Shown: piece after piece, positions 19,883-29,234 of the stretch
How the letters are laid out: each line of letters opens with the position of its first letter
Position numbering within the stretch: position 1 is the first letter of the stretch
Assembly: GCF_007995095.1 (NCBI RefSeq)
Contig: NZ_VOPY01000002.1
Coordinates: forward strand, 558,001 to 622,000
Length of the DNA stretch: 64,000 nt
From: Flavisphingopyxis soli
GTDB lineage: Bacteria; Pseudomonadota; Alphaproteobacteria; Sphingomonadales; Sphingomonadaceae
Direction of reading: 5' to 3'
Notes under the pieces: generated by a model
Told to the model about the DNA's origin: nothing
Databases searched by the model: none
The model's input: only the letters and a program-made list of their open reading frames with translations
Program-made: the position numbers and the translations under genes

Positions 19883-21391
19883 ATGCCTGACATCGACGGT
19901 TTCTGGACCGCAATCGAAGATTACGCGGTGCGACCGATCGCGGATCTGGTCGAAGGCGATGCCGACCGGCAGGAGCTGCTCGTCGTCGACCAGTCGGCGA
20001 TCCGCTTCGACTTTACCAAGACGCACCTCGATACCGAACTGGTCGAACGCTTCGTCGCGCTCGCCGATGCGGTCGACCTCGATGGCGCGCGCAAGCGCCT
20101 GTTCGCCGGCGACATCGTCAATCCGAGTGAGCGCCGCGCGGCCGAACACAGTGCCGAGCGTGGCGAAGGGAATGCTGACAGCGTCGCGATCGCGCGCCAG
20201 CTCCATGTCCGGATGCGTGCGCTCATCGACGCGATGGAAGCCGGTGCGCTTGGCGAGATCCGGCATATCATCCATATCGGGATCGGCGGGTCGGCGCTAG
20301 GCCCCGATCTCGTCATCGACGCGCTCTATCGCGCCAGCGACCGCTATGGCGTCGCCGTGGTATCAAACGTCGACGGACTCGCACTTGAAGACGCAATCGA
20401 GCGCTTCGATGCCCGCTACACGCTGGTCGTCGTAGCTTCGAAGATGTTCACGACCAGCGAAACGATGCGCAACGCCGCCTCGGCGCTCGAATGGCTGCGC
20501 GCCGAAGGGGTGGCAGATCCCTATGGCCAGTTCGTCGCACTCACTGCCGACCCGGAGAAGGCGCTCGCCTGGGGAATCGACGAAACGCGTATCCTGCCTT
20601 TCTCGCGGACCGTCGGCGGTCGCTACTCGCTATGGTCGTCGATCGGTTTTCCCATCGCATTGGCGCTCGGCTGGTCGGAGTTCGAGGAATTGCTCGAGGG
20701 CGCGGCCGAGATCGACCGCCATTTCCGCCTCGCCGACTGGTCGCTCAATGCCTGCGCGCTGGCCGCCTTCGCCGACCTCTATTATGCCCAGGTCGGCCGC
20801 CATGAGACACGCGCGGTGTTCGCCTATGACGAACGGCTGCGCCTGTTACCATCATATCTCCAGCAGCTCGAAATGGAGAGCAACGGCAAGCGCGTGACCA
20901 GCGGCGGCAAACCGCTCGACCGACCGAGCGCGCCGATCGTCTGGGGCGGGGTGGGGACCGATGCGCAGCACGCTGTGTTCCAGCTGCTCCACCAGGGGAC
21001 GCATATCATACCCGTAGAATTCGTCGCTTCGATTGCCGCGGGCGACGGGCTCGCCCCCGAACATCACGCGATGCTGCTCGCCAGCTGCTTTGCACAAGGC
21101 GCAGCGCTGATGACGGGCAGGGCGAACGCCGACGATCGGGCGCGCGACTATCCCGGCGACCGCCCCTCGACGACGATCCTGCTTGATGATGTCGATGCCC
21201 GCACACTCGGCGCGTTGCTTGCGTTTTACGAGCACCGCACGTTCGTCAACGCGACATTGCTCGGGATCAATCCCTTCGACCAGTTCGGCGTTGAGCTCGG
21301 CAAGGATATGGCGCGGCGGATGGACGAGGGAGCAGGCGATATCGATCCCTCGACTGCCGCGCTGATGAAGCTCGCCGGGCTGACCCCCTGA
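19883..21391 (+). CDS. pgi: Glucose-6-phosphate isomerase
   Basis: Interconverts glucose-6-phosphate and fructose-6-phosphate. The 502 residues contain HIGIGGSALGPDLV, the signature around TVGGRYSLWSSIG, and the C-terminal NPFDQFGVELGKD. ATG 19883 has a GGAGG site five bases upstream; the reading frame is open back to 19820 without a better start. Confidence 0.96.
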   Translation: MPDIDGFWTAIEDYAVRPIADLVEGDADRQELLVVDQSAIRFDFTKTHLDTELVERFVALADAVDLDGARKRLFAGDIVNPSERRAAEHSAERGEGNADSVAIARQLHVRMRALIDAMEAGALGEIRHIIHIGIGGSALGPDLVIDALYRASDRYGVAVVSNVDGLALEDAIERFDARYTLVVVASKMFTTSETMRNAASALEWLRAEGVADPYGQFVALTADPEKALAWGIDETRILPFSRTVGGRYSLWSSIGFPIALALGWSEFEELLEGAAEIDRHFRLADWSLNACALAAFADLYYAQVGRHETRAVFAYDERLRLLPSYLQQLEMESNGKRVTSGGKPLDRPSAPIVWGGVGTDAQHAVFQLLHQGTHIIPVEFVASIAAGDGLAPEHHAMLLASCFAQGAALMTGRANADDRARDYPGDRPSTTILLDDVDARTLGALLAFYEHRTFVNATLLGINPFDQFGVELGKDMARRMDEGAGDIDPSTAALMKLAGLTP

Positions 21392-21513
21392 CATCGCCGG
21401 CTCAGTGGGCAGGGCAGCGATTGCGCTGATCGGCAAAGTCGATTGGCACAAGCAGACACGCCACCCCATATGCGCCTTCGACCGACCGTTTTACGCAAAT
21501 TGAGGAAAATACC

Positions 21514-22860
21514 TTGGCCAAGTTCGACTACGACCTGTTTGTCATCGGTGCCGGATCGGGCGGCGTCCGCGCCGCGCGCGTGTCGGCCTCGTTCGGCGCC
21601 AAGGTCGCCATCGCCGAGGAGTTTCGGGTTGGCGGGACCTGCGTCATCCGCGGCTGCGTGCCCAAGAAGCTGCTCGTCTATGGGGCGCATTTCGCCGAGG
21701 ATCTCGAAGACGCCAAGCGCTTCGGCTGGGACGTCGGCACGCCGAAATTCAATTGGTTGACGCTGCGCGACAATGTGCTCGCAGATGTCGACCGGCTCAA
21801 TACTGCCTATACCGATACGCTCGAAAGCCATGGCGTCGAGATCCTGCATGAACGCGCGGTGCTGACCGGACCCAATGAGGTGAAGCTGGCGAGCGGCAAG
21901 ACGGTGACGGCCAAGACGATCCTCGTCGCGACGGGCGCCTGGCCGGTCATGCCCGACTTTCCCGGTTCGGAATACGGCATCTCTTCGAACGAGGTCTTTC
22001 ACCTCGATGCCCTGCCCAAGCGTGTCGTGATCGCCGGAGCAGGCTATATCGCCAACGAATTCGCCGGCATCTTCAATGCGCTCGGCAGCAGGGTGACGAT
22101 CGTCAACCGCTCGGACAAGATCCTGCGCGGCTATGACGAGACGCTGCGCGACCGCCTGCTGCAGATATCGATGACGAAAGGGATCGATTTCCGCCTCAAC
22201 TGCCCGTTTGAAAAGATCGTCAAGCACAAGGACGGCAGTTTCGGCGTCAAGCTGGCCGAACACGACAGCTTCGATGTCGATCTCGTCCTGTTCGCGATCG
22301 GACGCCGTCCGCATACCGAAGGCCTGGGCCTCGATGCCGCCGGGGTCGAACTTGCCGACAATGGCGCGATCAAGGTCGACGAATACAGCCAGTCGAACAT
22401 CAAGAGCATCTATGCCGTCGGCGACGTTACCGACCGCGTCCAGCTCACCCCCGTCGCGATCCGCGAGGGACAAGCGTTCGCCGAAACAGTGTTCAACAAC
22501 AATCCGAGCACGGTCGATTACGACTGCATTCCGTCGGCCGTCTTCTCGCACCCGCCGCTTGCCGGCGTCGGCCTGACCGAAGGCGAGGCGCGCAACACGC
22601 TCGGCGCGATCAAGGTTTTTTCGTCCGATTTCCGCCCGATGAAAAATGTCCTCGCCGGGCGCAACGAACGCAGCCTCTACAAGATGATCGTCGATGCTTC
22701 GAACGACAAGGTCGTCGGCCTGCACATGATCGGACCCGATGCGCCCGAGATTCTCCAGGCCGCCGCTGTCGCGGTCAAGGCGGGGCTGACCAAGGCCGAT
22801 TTCGATAATACCGTTGCGCTCCACCCGAGTATGTCGGAAGAGCTCGTCCTGCTGCGTTAG
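21514..22860 (+). CDS. gor: Glutathione-disulfide reductase
   Basis: FAD/NADPH enzyme that regenerates glutathione. The 448-residue protein has the FAD motif VIGAGSGGVRAAR and the redox pair C43/C48 in GGTCVIRGCVPKK. The NADPH fold VIAGAGYIANEFAG and the interface motif HPSMSEE near the C-terminus, with the active-site histidine, are also present. The start is TTG at 21514 after GAGGA. The stop overlaps the convergent cyclase gene by 4 bp (TTAG). Confidence 0.95.
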   Translation: MAKFDYDLFVIGAGSGGVRAARVSASFGAKVAIAEEFRVGGTCVIRGCVPKKLLVYGAHFAEDLEDAKRFGWDVGTPKFNWLTLRDNVLADVDRLNTAYTDTLESHGVEILHERAVLTGPNEVKLASGKTVTAKTILVATGAWPVMPDFPGSEYGISSNEVFHLDALPKRVVIAGAGYIANEFAGIFNALGSRVTIVNRSDKILRGYDETLRDRLLQISMTKGIDFRLNCPFEKIVKHKDGSFGVKLAEHDSFDVDLVLFAIGRRPHTEGLGLDAAGVELADNGAIKVDEYSQSNIKSIYAVGDVTDRVQLTPVAIREGQAFAETVFNNNPSTVDYDCIPSAVFSHPPLAGVGLTEGEARNTLGAIKVFSSDFRPMKNVLAGRNERSLYKMIVDASNDKVVGLHMIGPDAPEILQAAAVAVKAGLTKADFDNTVALHPSMSEELVLLR

Positions 22861-24644
22861 GCGGCGAGCGCAAGCCGATTGCGGCCGGCCGCCTTCGCTC
22901 GATAAAGCGCGGCATCTGCGCCGGCCAATACGTCTCCGATAAGCCTGCCGTGCTTGAGCTCGGCGACGCCAGCACTGATCGTCAGCCTGATCGGAACATC
23001 GTCGCTCGCGCCGTGGAACCGCATGCCCTCGATCTGGCTGCGCAATCGTTCGCAGATCGCCGTCGCCTGCTCGATGCTCGCGCCGTAGAATATCAGGCCG
23101 AATTCCTCGCCGCCGATGCGCGCGATCACATCGGCCCCGCGCAGGACGCTTGATGCGCATCGGGAAAAGCTTTGAAGAATCTCGTCACCGACGAGGTGGC
23201 CATGGCGGTCGTTGACCGACTTGAAATGATCGAGGTCGACGATCGCGACGCATCCCCGATTGCCGGCCGACAGATCGTTCGAGAGTGTTTCGAGCTGGCC
23301 CATAAAGGCACGCCGGTTGGGCAGGCCGGTCAGGAAGTCGGTCGAGGCTTCATGCGTCAACTGGTCCTCGAGAACCTTGCGATCGGCGATGTCGCGAATC
23401 GAGCTCACCACGCCCGATATCGAACCGTCGTCGTCGACCACGCCGCGACAGCGCATTTCGAACCATATGGTTGTGCCATCTCGACCCACGCCACGAAATT
23501 CTGAGGTAAACGTCTGGTCCGGATGCGACAGCGCTTCGACAAAAATCGCATTGGTATCGTGGCGGTCCTCCTTGAGCACGAGGTCCGAACCACGCATGCC
23601 GACAAGGTCGCGGGCGCTGTAGTCGCCCAATTCGGCAATCGATTGCGAGGCGTACAGGATCGTCCCGTCCGGATCGAGATTGAGAATGAGGTCACTCGAA
23701 TTCTCGGTCACAAGGCGATAGCGCGCCTCGCTCGCCAACAGCTTTTCGTGCAGCAGCTTGCGGCGTGTGAGGTCGGCGGCAACGGGCAGGACGGTGAGAA
23801 CGGTTACGGCGAGGTAGAACTGGAAAAACACCGTCGCACTGGCAATGGCTTCGGTCGTCTGCGCTGTCGAGCCAGCACCTGCGACCGTGAAGAATCCGCC
23901 GACCAAGGCCAGCATGACGATCGAAACGCCCGCGCCGAACTGGCCGCGCCAAATCGTCGCCATCATCACCACCAGGATCGGCAGGAACAGAAGCGGATGC
24001 GAGTTGTGCCAGAACACCGCCACGTCGGTGACGAAAATGAGCACCAGCATGGTACCGTTCTGGATGATCGTCCGCCGTTTCGCTCCGATCACAAATTTGT
24101 GCGTGTCGCTGCGCATTACCGCGCCGACGATTGGTGCGAACGCGACCGTACCGAGCGCATGGCCAGCGACCCAGCTGGCCCAGTTGGACCAGTAATCGAG
24201 GCCGAGGACCGCGGCAATCGAAGCCCCGCCCAGCCCGGAAATCGCGGGCGCAACAATACCAGCGGCCACGACGAACGAGACGACGTCATGGAGTGATGCG
24301 AGCGGGCCACGGCGATGGTTGAGCCGGCGTAAGAGCGCCGCGCCGATGACCGCTTCAGTCAGGTTGAATACGGCGAGCGGGCCTGCCGCCCACAGGCCGA
24401 ACCCGAAAACGCTGGTGGCGATGAAACTCGCGATGCCGCAGGTGAGCAGTGGCCGGACCCAACGCTTGGGAGAACTCAGTGATAATTCGGCGAGCAAGAT
24501 CGCGGTCGCCACCCATATGAATGCAACACCGCCGCCGAAACGCGTCGACATGATCGTTGCCGAAGCGGCAACGAAATAGATCAGGCCGATGATTATGGCG
24601 CGCAACCACGCACCGCCAAGGCCAAAGGTGAATCGTCTGGTCAC
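22857..24644 (-). CDS. MASE1-PAS-GGDEF membrane diguanylate cyclase
   Basis: 595-residue signalling protein that makes cyclic di-GMP. Roughly residues 1-285 are a multi-helix MASE1-type membrane sensor, about 305-425 a PAS domain (SEARYRLVTENSSDLIL) and about 430-595 the GGDEF domain. The active-site motif is GGEEF, and an RGAD sits five residues upstream, the position of the inhibitory RxxD site. The enzyme is therefore probably active and subject to product inhibition. The start is GTG at 24644; the nearby ATG at 24651 is out of frame. A PilZ protein at 37.5 kb is a possible effector (inference only). Confidence 0.92.
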   Translation of the reverse strand: MTRRFTFGLGGAWLRAIIIGLIYFVAASATIMSTRFGGGVAFIWVATAILLAELSLSSPKRWVRPLLTCGIASFIATSVFGFGLWAAGPLAVFNLTEAVIGAALLRRLNHRRGPLASLHDVVSFVVAAGIVAPAISGLGGASIAAVLGLDYWSNWASWVAGHALGTVAFAPIVGAVMRSDTHKFVIGAKRRTIIQNGTMLVLIFVTDVAVFWHNSHPLLFLPILVVMMATIWRGQFGAGVSIVMLALVGGFFTVAGAGSTAQTTEAIASATVFFQFYLAVTVLTVLPVAADLTRRKLLHEKLLASEARYRLVTENSSDLILNLDPDGTILYASQSIAELGDYSARDLVGMRGSDLVLKEDRHDTNAIFVEALSHPDQTFTSEFRGVGRDGTTIWFEMRCRGVVDDDGSISGVVSSIRDIADRKVLEDQLTHEASTDFLTGLPNRRAFMGQLETLSNDLSAGNRGCVAIVDLDHFKSVNDRHGHLVGDEILQSFSRCASSVLRGADVIARIGGEEFGLIFYGASIEQATAICERLRSQIEGMRFHGASDDVPIRLTISAGVAELKHGRLIGDVLAGADAALYRAKAAGRNRLALAA

Positions 24645-24794
24645 GCGCCATGCCTAGTTTTGAACAGTTAATATGGCGTTTTCCAATTGCGGTATTTTGG
24701 GTCGTCATCGGCCTGCCCGCGACAGACACGTCCGGCTTGCATCGCGGCGCGCGGCGCGCATAACCTCTTCGCCACATCAGTTGGGGGAGGGAAG

Positions 24795-26450
24795 ATGAGT
24801 GAACAGGGAGCCATTGCGGCCGATCGACAGCCCGCGCCGGGCGAACCTAGCGCACGCGACATCAGACTGGTTATCGCCGCGTCGTCGATCGGGACGGTGT
24901 TCGAATGGTATGATTTTTTCATCTACGGCACGCTCGCCAGCCTGATCGGCAAGGCCTTCTTTCCCGCCGACAACGAGACTTTGCAACTGCTGCTCGTCTG
25001 GGCGGGGTTTGCCGTCGGCTTCGGCTTTCGTCCGCTCGGCGCGATCTTGTTCGGCTATCTTGGCGACCGGCTGGGTCGCAAATACACCTTCCTCGTCACC
25101 GTCACGCTGATGGGTGTTGCAACCGCAGGTGTCGGCCTGATCCCGAGCGCCGCGACCATCGGCCTTGCTGCACCAGCGATCGTTATCGCCTTTCGCATCC
25201 TCCAAGGGCTCGCACTCGGCGGCGAATATGGCGGCGCGACGACCTATGTCGCCGAACACGCCCCGGTCGAGAAGCGCGGCTATTACACCAGCTTCATCCA
25301 GGCGAGCGTCGTCGGCGGCTTTGCGCTGAGCGTCGCGGTTGTGCTTGCCTGTCGATATCTGATCCCGGCCGACGATTTTGCCGCCTGGGGCTGGCGCGTG
25401 CCTTTCCTGTTGTCGCTGTTGCTGCTCGCAGTCTCGCTGTGGATGCGGCTCAAGCTTAGCGAGAGCCCGGTCTTCAAGGCGATGAAGGAAGCGGGCACGA
25501 TGGCGAAAAACCCGTTCGTCGAAAGCTTCACCTATCCGGGCAACAAGAAACGCCTGTTTGTCGCATTGTTCGGCATCACCGCCGGCCTGACGACGATCTG
25601 GTACACCGCGTTCTTTTCGAGCCTGTCGTTCCTCAAGGGCCCGATGCGCGTCGATGCGACGGTCGCCGAAATCACCGTCGGGATCGCCGGCTTCCTGTCG
25701 ATGGGCTTTTACCTCGTCTGGGGCCGGATTTCCGACCGGATCGGGCGGAAGAAGCCGATCATCTGGGGCAATATCCTCGCGCTGATCCTGCTGTTTCCCG
25801 CCTTCTGGGCGATGGGTGAACTTGCCAACCCGGCGCTCAGCCATTCGGCCAGCGCGGCCCCCGTGGTCGTGTCGGGACCCGACTGCAGGTATGATCCCTT
25901 CGCCAGCGAACAGGCCACGCGCTGCGGGCGCTTGCTCCAGGACCTGACGACGAGCGGCGTTCCCTATGCGCTCGAAACCAGCGATACGCTGGGCGTCGCG
26001 GCTGGCTCCATGGCGCTCCCGCTCGATGGTTATCCCTGGGACGATGCGGCGGCACGACGCACAGCCCTGCAAACCGCCCTGCAGGACGCCGGTTATGATT
26101 TCTCACCGCAGAACCCGCCGCTCGCCAACCTCATCGCGATCGGTGCGGTCCTGCTCGTCCTCGGTATGTTGTCGGGCATGACCTACGGCTCGGTCGCGGC
26201 ATTGCTTGCCGAGATGTTCCCGCCGCAAATCCGCTACAGCTCGATGTCGATCCCCTATCATATCGGCGCGGGTTATTTCGGTGGGTTCCTGCCGCTGATC
26301 GCGGGATACATCATCGCCAAGACAGGCAATGCCTATGCCGGCCTGTGGTACACCTGGGTGTTCGTCGCGATTGCCCTGGTCGTCGGCTGGTGGGGTATCC
26401 CCTCGGGGCCGCCCACCGATTTCGACGATTCGAGCGAAAGCCCCGCCTGA
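24795..26450 (+). CDS. MFS transporter, metabolite:H+ symporter (MHS) type
   Basis: 551-residue major-facilitator protein. The start resembles ProP/KgtP-type symporters: SSIGTVFEWYDFFIYG, the loop GDRLGRKYTF, RILQGLALGGEYGG and GRISDRIGRKKPI. About residues 345-430 form an unusual extracytoplasmic insertion with two cysteines between two late helices, so the protein is longer than the usual 430 or so. ATG 24795 follows GGGAGGGA. The ligand is unknown; dicarboxylate, proline/betaine or similar solutes are usual for the family. Confidence 0.85.
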   Translation: MSEQGAIAADRQPAPGEPSARDIRLVIAASSIGTVFEWYDFFIYGTLASLIGKAFFPADNETLQLLLVWAGFAVGFGFRPLGAILFGYLGDRLGRKYTFLVTVTLMGVATAGVGLIPSAATIGLAAPAIVIAFRILQGLALGGEYGGATTYVAEHAPVEKRGYYTSFIQASVVGGFALSVAVVLACRYLIPADDFAAWGWRVPFLLSLLLLAVSLWMRLKLSESPVFKAMKEAGTMAKNPFVESFTYPGNKKRLFVALFGITAGLTTIWYTAFFSSLSFLKGPMRVDATVAEITVGIAGFLSMGFYLVWGRISDRIGRKKPIIWGNILALILLFPAFWAMGELANPALSHSASAAPVVVSGPDCRYDPFASEQATRCGRLLQDLTTSGVPYALETSDTLGVAAGSMALPLDGYPWDDAAARRTALQTALQDAGYDFSPQNPPLANLIAIGAVLLVLGMLSGMTYGSVAALLAEMFPPQIRYSSMSIPYHIGAGYFGGFLPLIAGYIIAKTGNAYAGLWYTWVFVAIALVVGWWGIPSGPPTDFDDSSESPA

Positions 26451-26464
26451 ACGAGCGGACGGTG

Positions 26465-27541
26465 ATGGACGCCGCAGCGCGCGAGGGTTATCCGCAGGCG
26501 ATGGATGATTTTCAACCGCCCCTGAGATTGCGGCTCGACGGCGCCGCGCTGCAATCGAACTGGCGCTGGCTTGCCCGGCAGAGCGGCGCTGCTGCGTGCG
26601 GCGCTGCCGTCAAGGCGGACGGCTATGGCCTCGGCGCGCGCGACGTTATGCAAAGGCTGGCGCAGGCGGGCTGCCGCGATTTCTACGTTTCGACCTGGGC
26701 CGAAGCCGATGCCCTGATGCCTCTCGCCAAAGGCCTCTCGCTCTCGGTATTCCATGGTGTGCGCGATGACGACATGGCGTATGCGGTCGGCAGCCCGGCG
26801 CGGCCCGTCCTCAACAGCCTCGACCAGGTCCGGCGCTGGCTGGCGCATTGCCCCGACCGGCCGTGCGACATCATGGTCGATACGGGCATGAATCGCCTGG
26901 GCCTTGCCCTCGACGACATCGGCGACAAAGCCATTGATCGACTCACCATCAACACGCTGATGAGCCATCTCGCCTGCGCCGATGAAGACAGCACAATGAA
27001 TGCACGTCAGCGCGACCGCTTTGCCGCAACTGCCGCGCAGTTTGCCGGCGCGCGCGCCAGCCTCGCCAACAGCGCCGGCATCTGCCTCGGCGACGAATAC
27101 GCCTTTGCCCTGACGCGTCCGGGCCTGGCGCTTTATGGCGGCATTCCGCGTCGCGAGGCAGTGGGCAATATCACGCCTGTCGCCTATCCCGAGACGCAAA
27201 TTCTCCAGCTCCGGTCGCTGACCGCGGGCGAGACGGTCGGCTATGGCGCGACCTTCACCGCGCCAACGGCGATGACCGTGGGAATCGTCAACGCAGGCTA
27301 TGCCGACGGGCTCTACTGCTCGCTTGGGCCTTCCATGACGCTCTCCTATCGCGGGGACCATTGCGCGATCGTCGGGCGGGTCTCGATGGACCTCATCGCG
27401 ATCGAACTGCCCGACGATGCCCGCGAAGGCGACTGGGTCGGGATCGACTTCGACCTCGCCGTTCTCGCGCAAAATTCGCCGATGTCGCAATATGAACTGC
27501 TGACCGGCCTCGGCCAGCGCTGGGACCGTGTCTGGTTTTAG
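26465..27541 (+). CDS. alr: Alanine racemase
   Basis: PLP enzyme that supplies D-alanine for peptidoglycan. It shows the PLP lysine in AAVKADGYGLG, the tyrosine base region VGYGATF, MVDTGMNRLG and GRVSMDL. ATG 26465 gives 358 residues; ATG 26501 (MDDF) gives 346 and matches my memory of relatives equally well. Neither has a strong ribosome site. It begins 14 bases after the transporter and shares a 4-bp stop overlap with the PhaC-like gene. Confidence 0.92.
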   Translation: MDAAAREGYPQAMDDFQPPLRLRLDGAALQSNWRWLARQSGAAACGAAVKADGYGLGARDVMQRLAQAGCRDFYVSTWAEADALMPLAKGLSLSVFHGVRDDDMAYAVGSPARPVLNSLDQVRRWLAHCPDRPCDIMVDTGMNRLGLALDDIGDKAIDRLTINTLMSHLACADEDSTMNARQRDRFAATAAQFAGARASLANSAGICLGDEYAFALTRPGLALYGGIPRREAVGNITPVAYPETQILQLRSLTAGETVGYGATFTAPTAMTVGIVNAGYADGLYCSLGPSMTLSYRGDHCAIVGRVSMDLIAIELPDDAREGDWVGIDFDLAVLAQNSPMSQYELLTGLGQRWDRVWF

Positions 27542-28593
27542 GCGTGCGCGCCGAGCCAGGCGATCAGCGGTTGCCACAGGGTTTCGGGTGCCGCGCGCCC
27601 GACGACCATGCCGATATGTCCCGATGCGACATCGCGGCGCTCGCCCCAATCGGGCACCGCGGCAAGCGGGACGATGCGATCGCTGGTCGATGCGAAATGG
27701 AGCGAGGGGACATCATCGGGTCGAGGATCGATGCGCTTTCCCGCGACGCGCCAATCGCCATTGGCCGGTGCATTGGCACCGAACAGGTCGTCGAACAGTC
27801 CGGCGCCCGCAGCATAGGGCAGGGGATCGCCGCCGTTCGCCCAGTCCTCTAGCGCGACGAAAGTAGCAAGCATTGCCGGATCCAGTTGCGGATCTGCCAA
27901 ACGCGCGAACTTTTCCACGGTGCGATCGGGATCGAGTGCCCAGAAAGCGGTCTGGAGCAATTCGAGCGGGACCAGCCCGACACGTTCGAGCGCATGCCGA
28001 TTGTGCTGCCACAGCCGAGCCAGCCGGACGCGCATCGTGCCGGGATAGGCGTCGAAGTCCCACGGCGCGGCAATCGTCGCGACGCTTGCGACCGGTGCGA
28101 CCGCTCCAGCGCCAAGTGCAAGCGTTCCGCCAAGACAGTGACCGACGAGCTGGACCGACCCACCGAGCCGCTCGATTGCGGGCAACAGATAGCGTTCAAC
28201 ATGCTCGTTCAGGCCGTCGCCAGCATCGGCGCGGCACGGCGTTCCCCAGGTCAGCAAGTGGACGCCGAACCCGGCATCGACGAGCGCGCGTGCGAGCGAA
28301 TTGTCCGCAGCCATGTCGAGCACGCGCGGCGGATTGATCAGCGACGGGATGAGCAGCACCGGCGGGCCATCGCTGCGATAGCAATGAAGCCGCGCGCGTC
28401 CGATCGCCTCGCCGGGGACGTCGGGCCAACGCTGGGCCGACCGCGGCGCCTGCTGGTATCGCTGCAAGCCGTCGAGCGCGGCGGCCGCGGTCGCGGGGTC
28501 GCTGCGTGCGACCTCGGCGACCATCTGGAGGAACAGCGGCAGTGGGCGCGGGCGATGTTGCGGTGCATCATCGTTTGATGCTAAATGATCCAC
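27538..28593 (-). CDS. PHA synthase-family alpha/beta hydrolase (PhaC-like)
   Basis: 351-residue alpha/beta-hydrolase with a cysteine nucleophile in the lipase-like box GHCLGG (C153), the hallmark of polyhydroxyalkanoate synthases. IPSLINPPRVLD and the late DRIVPLAA and GHIGM segments supply the acid and histidine. It is shorter than class I synthases (about 590) and near the size of the class III PhaC subunit, so it may be a partner or a depolymerising or accessory homologue. The start is GTG 28593, since no ATG lies before the conserved core. It is divergent from phaR (32-base gap), which supports a PHA role. Confidence 0.8.
   Translation of the reverse strand: MDHLASNDDAPQHRPRPLPLFLQMVAEVARSDPATAAAALDGLQRYQQAPRSAQRWPDVPGEAIGRARLHCYRSDGPPVLLIPSLINPPRVLDMAADNSLARALVDAGFGVHLLTWGTPCRADAGDGLNEHVERYLLPAIERLGGSVQLVGHCLGGTLALGAGAVAPVASVATIAAPWDFDAYPGTMRVRLARLWQHNRHALERVGLVPLELLQTAFWALDPDRTVEKFARLADPQLDPAMLATFVALEDWANGGDPLPYAAGAGLFDDLFGANAPANGDWRVAGKRIDPRPDDVPSLHFASTSDRIVPLAAVPDWGERRDVASGHIGMVVGRAAPETLWQPLIAWLGAHA
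28565..28581. promoter_or_regulatory. Inverted repeat between phaC-like gene and phaR, candidate operator
   Basis: GCATCA and TGATGC are perfect 6-bp arms around TCGTT. The repeat lies 44 bases upstream of phaR and within the first codons of the divergent PhaC-like gene, where an autoregulating PhaR could control both. This is position and symmetry only; I cannot confirm a PhaR consensus. Confidence 0.35.
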
Positions 28594-28625
28594 GGCCTTC
28601 CACCCCCGTCCAGCAAGAGACTGTC

Positions 28626-29210
28626 ATGGCAAAAGCGCAGCATCGTTCCAAGAGCGATCGCGACAACGATATCATCGTTATCAAGAAATACGCCAATCGT
28701 CGTCTCTACGACACCGACAAGTCGCGCTACATCACGCTCGACGATCTCGCCGGCATGATCCGCGAAGGACGCGAGTTCACCGTCGAGGATGCCAAATCGG
28801 GCGATGACATCACGCACAGCGTCCTCACCCAGATCATCATGGAAGAGGAATCGCGCGGCCCGACTATGCTGCCGGTCAAGTTCCTGCGACAGATCATCGC
28901 GCTGTATGGCGACAGCGTGCAATCGATCGTGCCCAATTATCTCGACGCGACGATGGACAGTTTTCGCGACAACCAGCAGCGCGTCGGCCAGGCGATGAGC
29001 GGCGCGCTCGGCAGCGACACGCTCGCCGAGATGACCCGCCGCAATATGGCTATGTTCCAGTCGGCCGCGCGCGCGTTCGGCATGCCTGCGATGGGCGGCG
29101 GGGCGCCCGATACAGAGGCAACCGCGAACGGCAACGACAAGGATGCCGAAATCGCCCGGCTCAAGGCCGAACTCGAAGCGCTCAAGAAATCGAGCGCCAG
29201 CAAGAAATAA
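28626..29210 (+). CDS. phaR: Polyhydroxyalkanoate synthesis repressor PhaR
   Basis: 194-residue regulator that senses PHA and represses phasin and its own gene. The N-terminal DNA-binding motif reads IKKYANRRLYDTDKSRYI, then LDDLAGMIREG and the PHB-accumulation domain (THSVLTQIIMEEE, FLRQIIALYG). It ends in a short helical, lysine-rich tail. ATG 28626 gives the normal N-terminus; the frame is open to 28506 inside the divergent gene. Confidence 0.93.
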   Translation: MAKAQHRSKSDRDNDIIVIKKYANRRLYDTDKSRYITLDDLAGMIREGREFTVEDAKSGDDITHSVLTQIIMEEESRGPTMLPVKFLRQIIALYGDSVQSIVPNYLDATMDSFRDNQQRVGQAMSGALGSDTLAEMTRRNMAMFQSAARAFGMPAMGGGAPDTEATANGNDKDAEIARLKAELEALKKSSASKK

Positions 29211-29234
29211 CCCCGTCAATCGGACTCCAGTTTC

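Noticed and set aside
21226-23160. Very long minus-strand open frame (644 codons) across pgi and gor
   Set aside because: It is antisense to two clear enzymes, has an Arg/Asp-rich shadow composition and no recognisable motif; high GC produces such frames.
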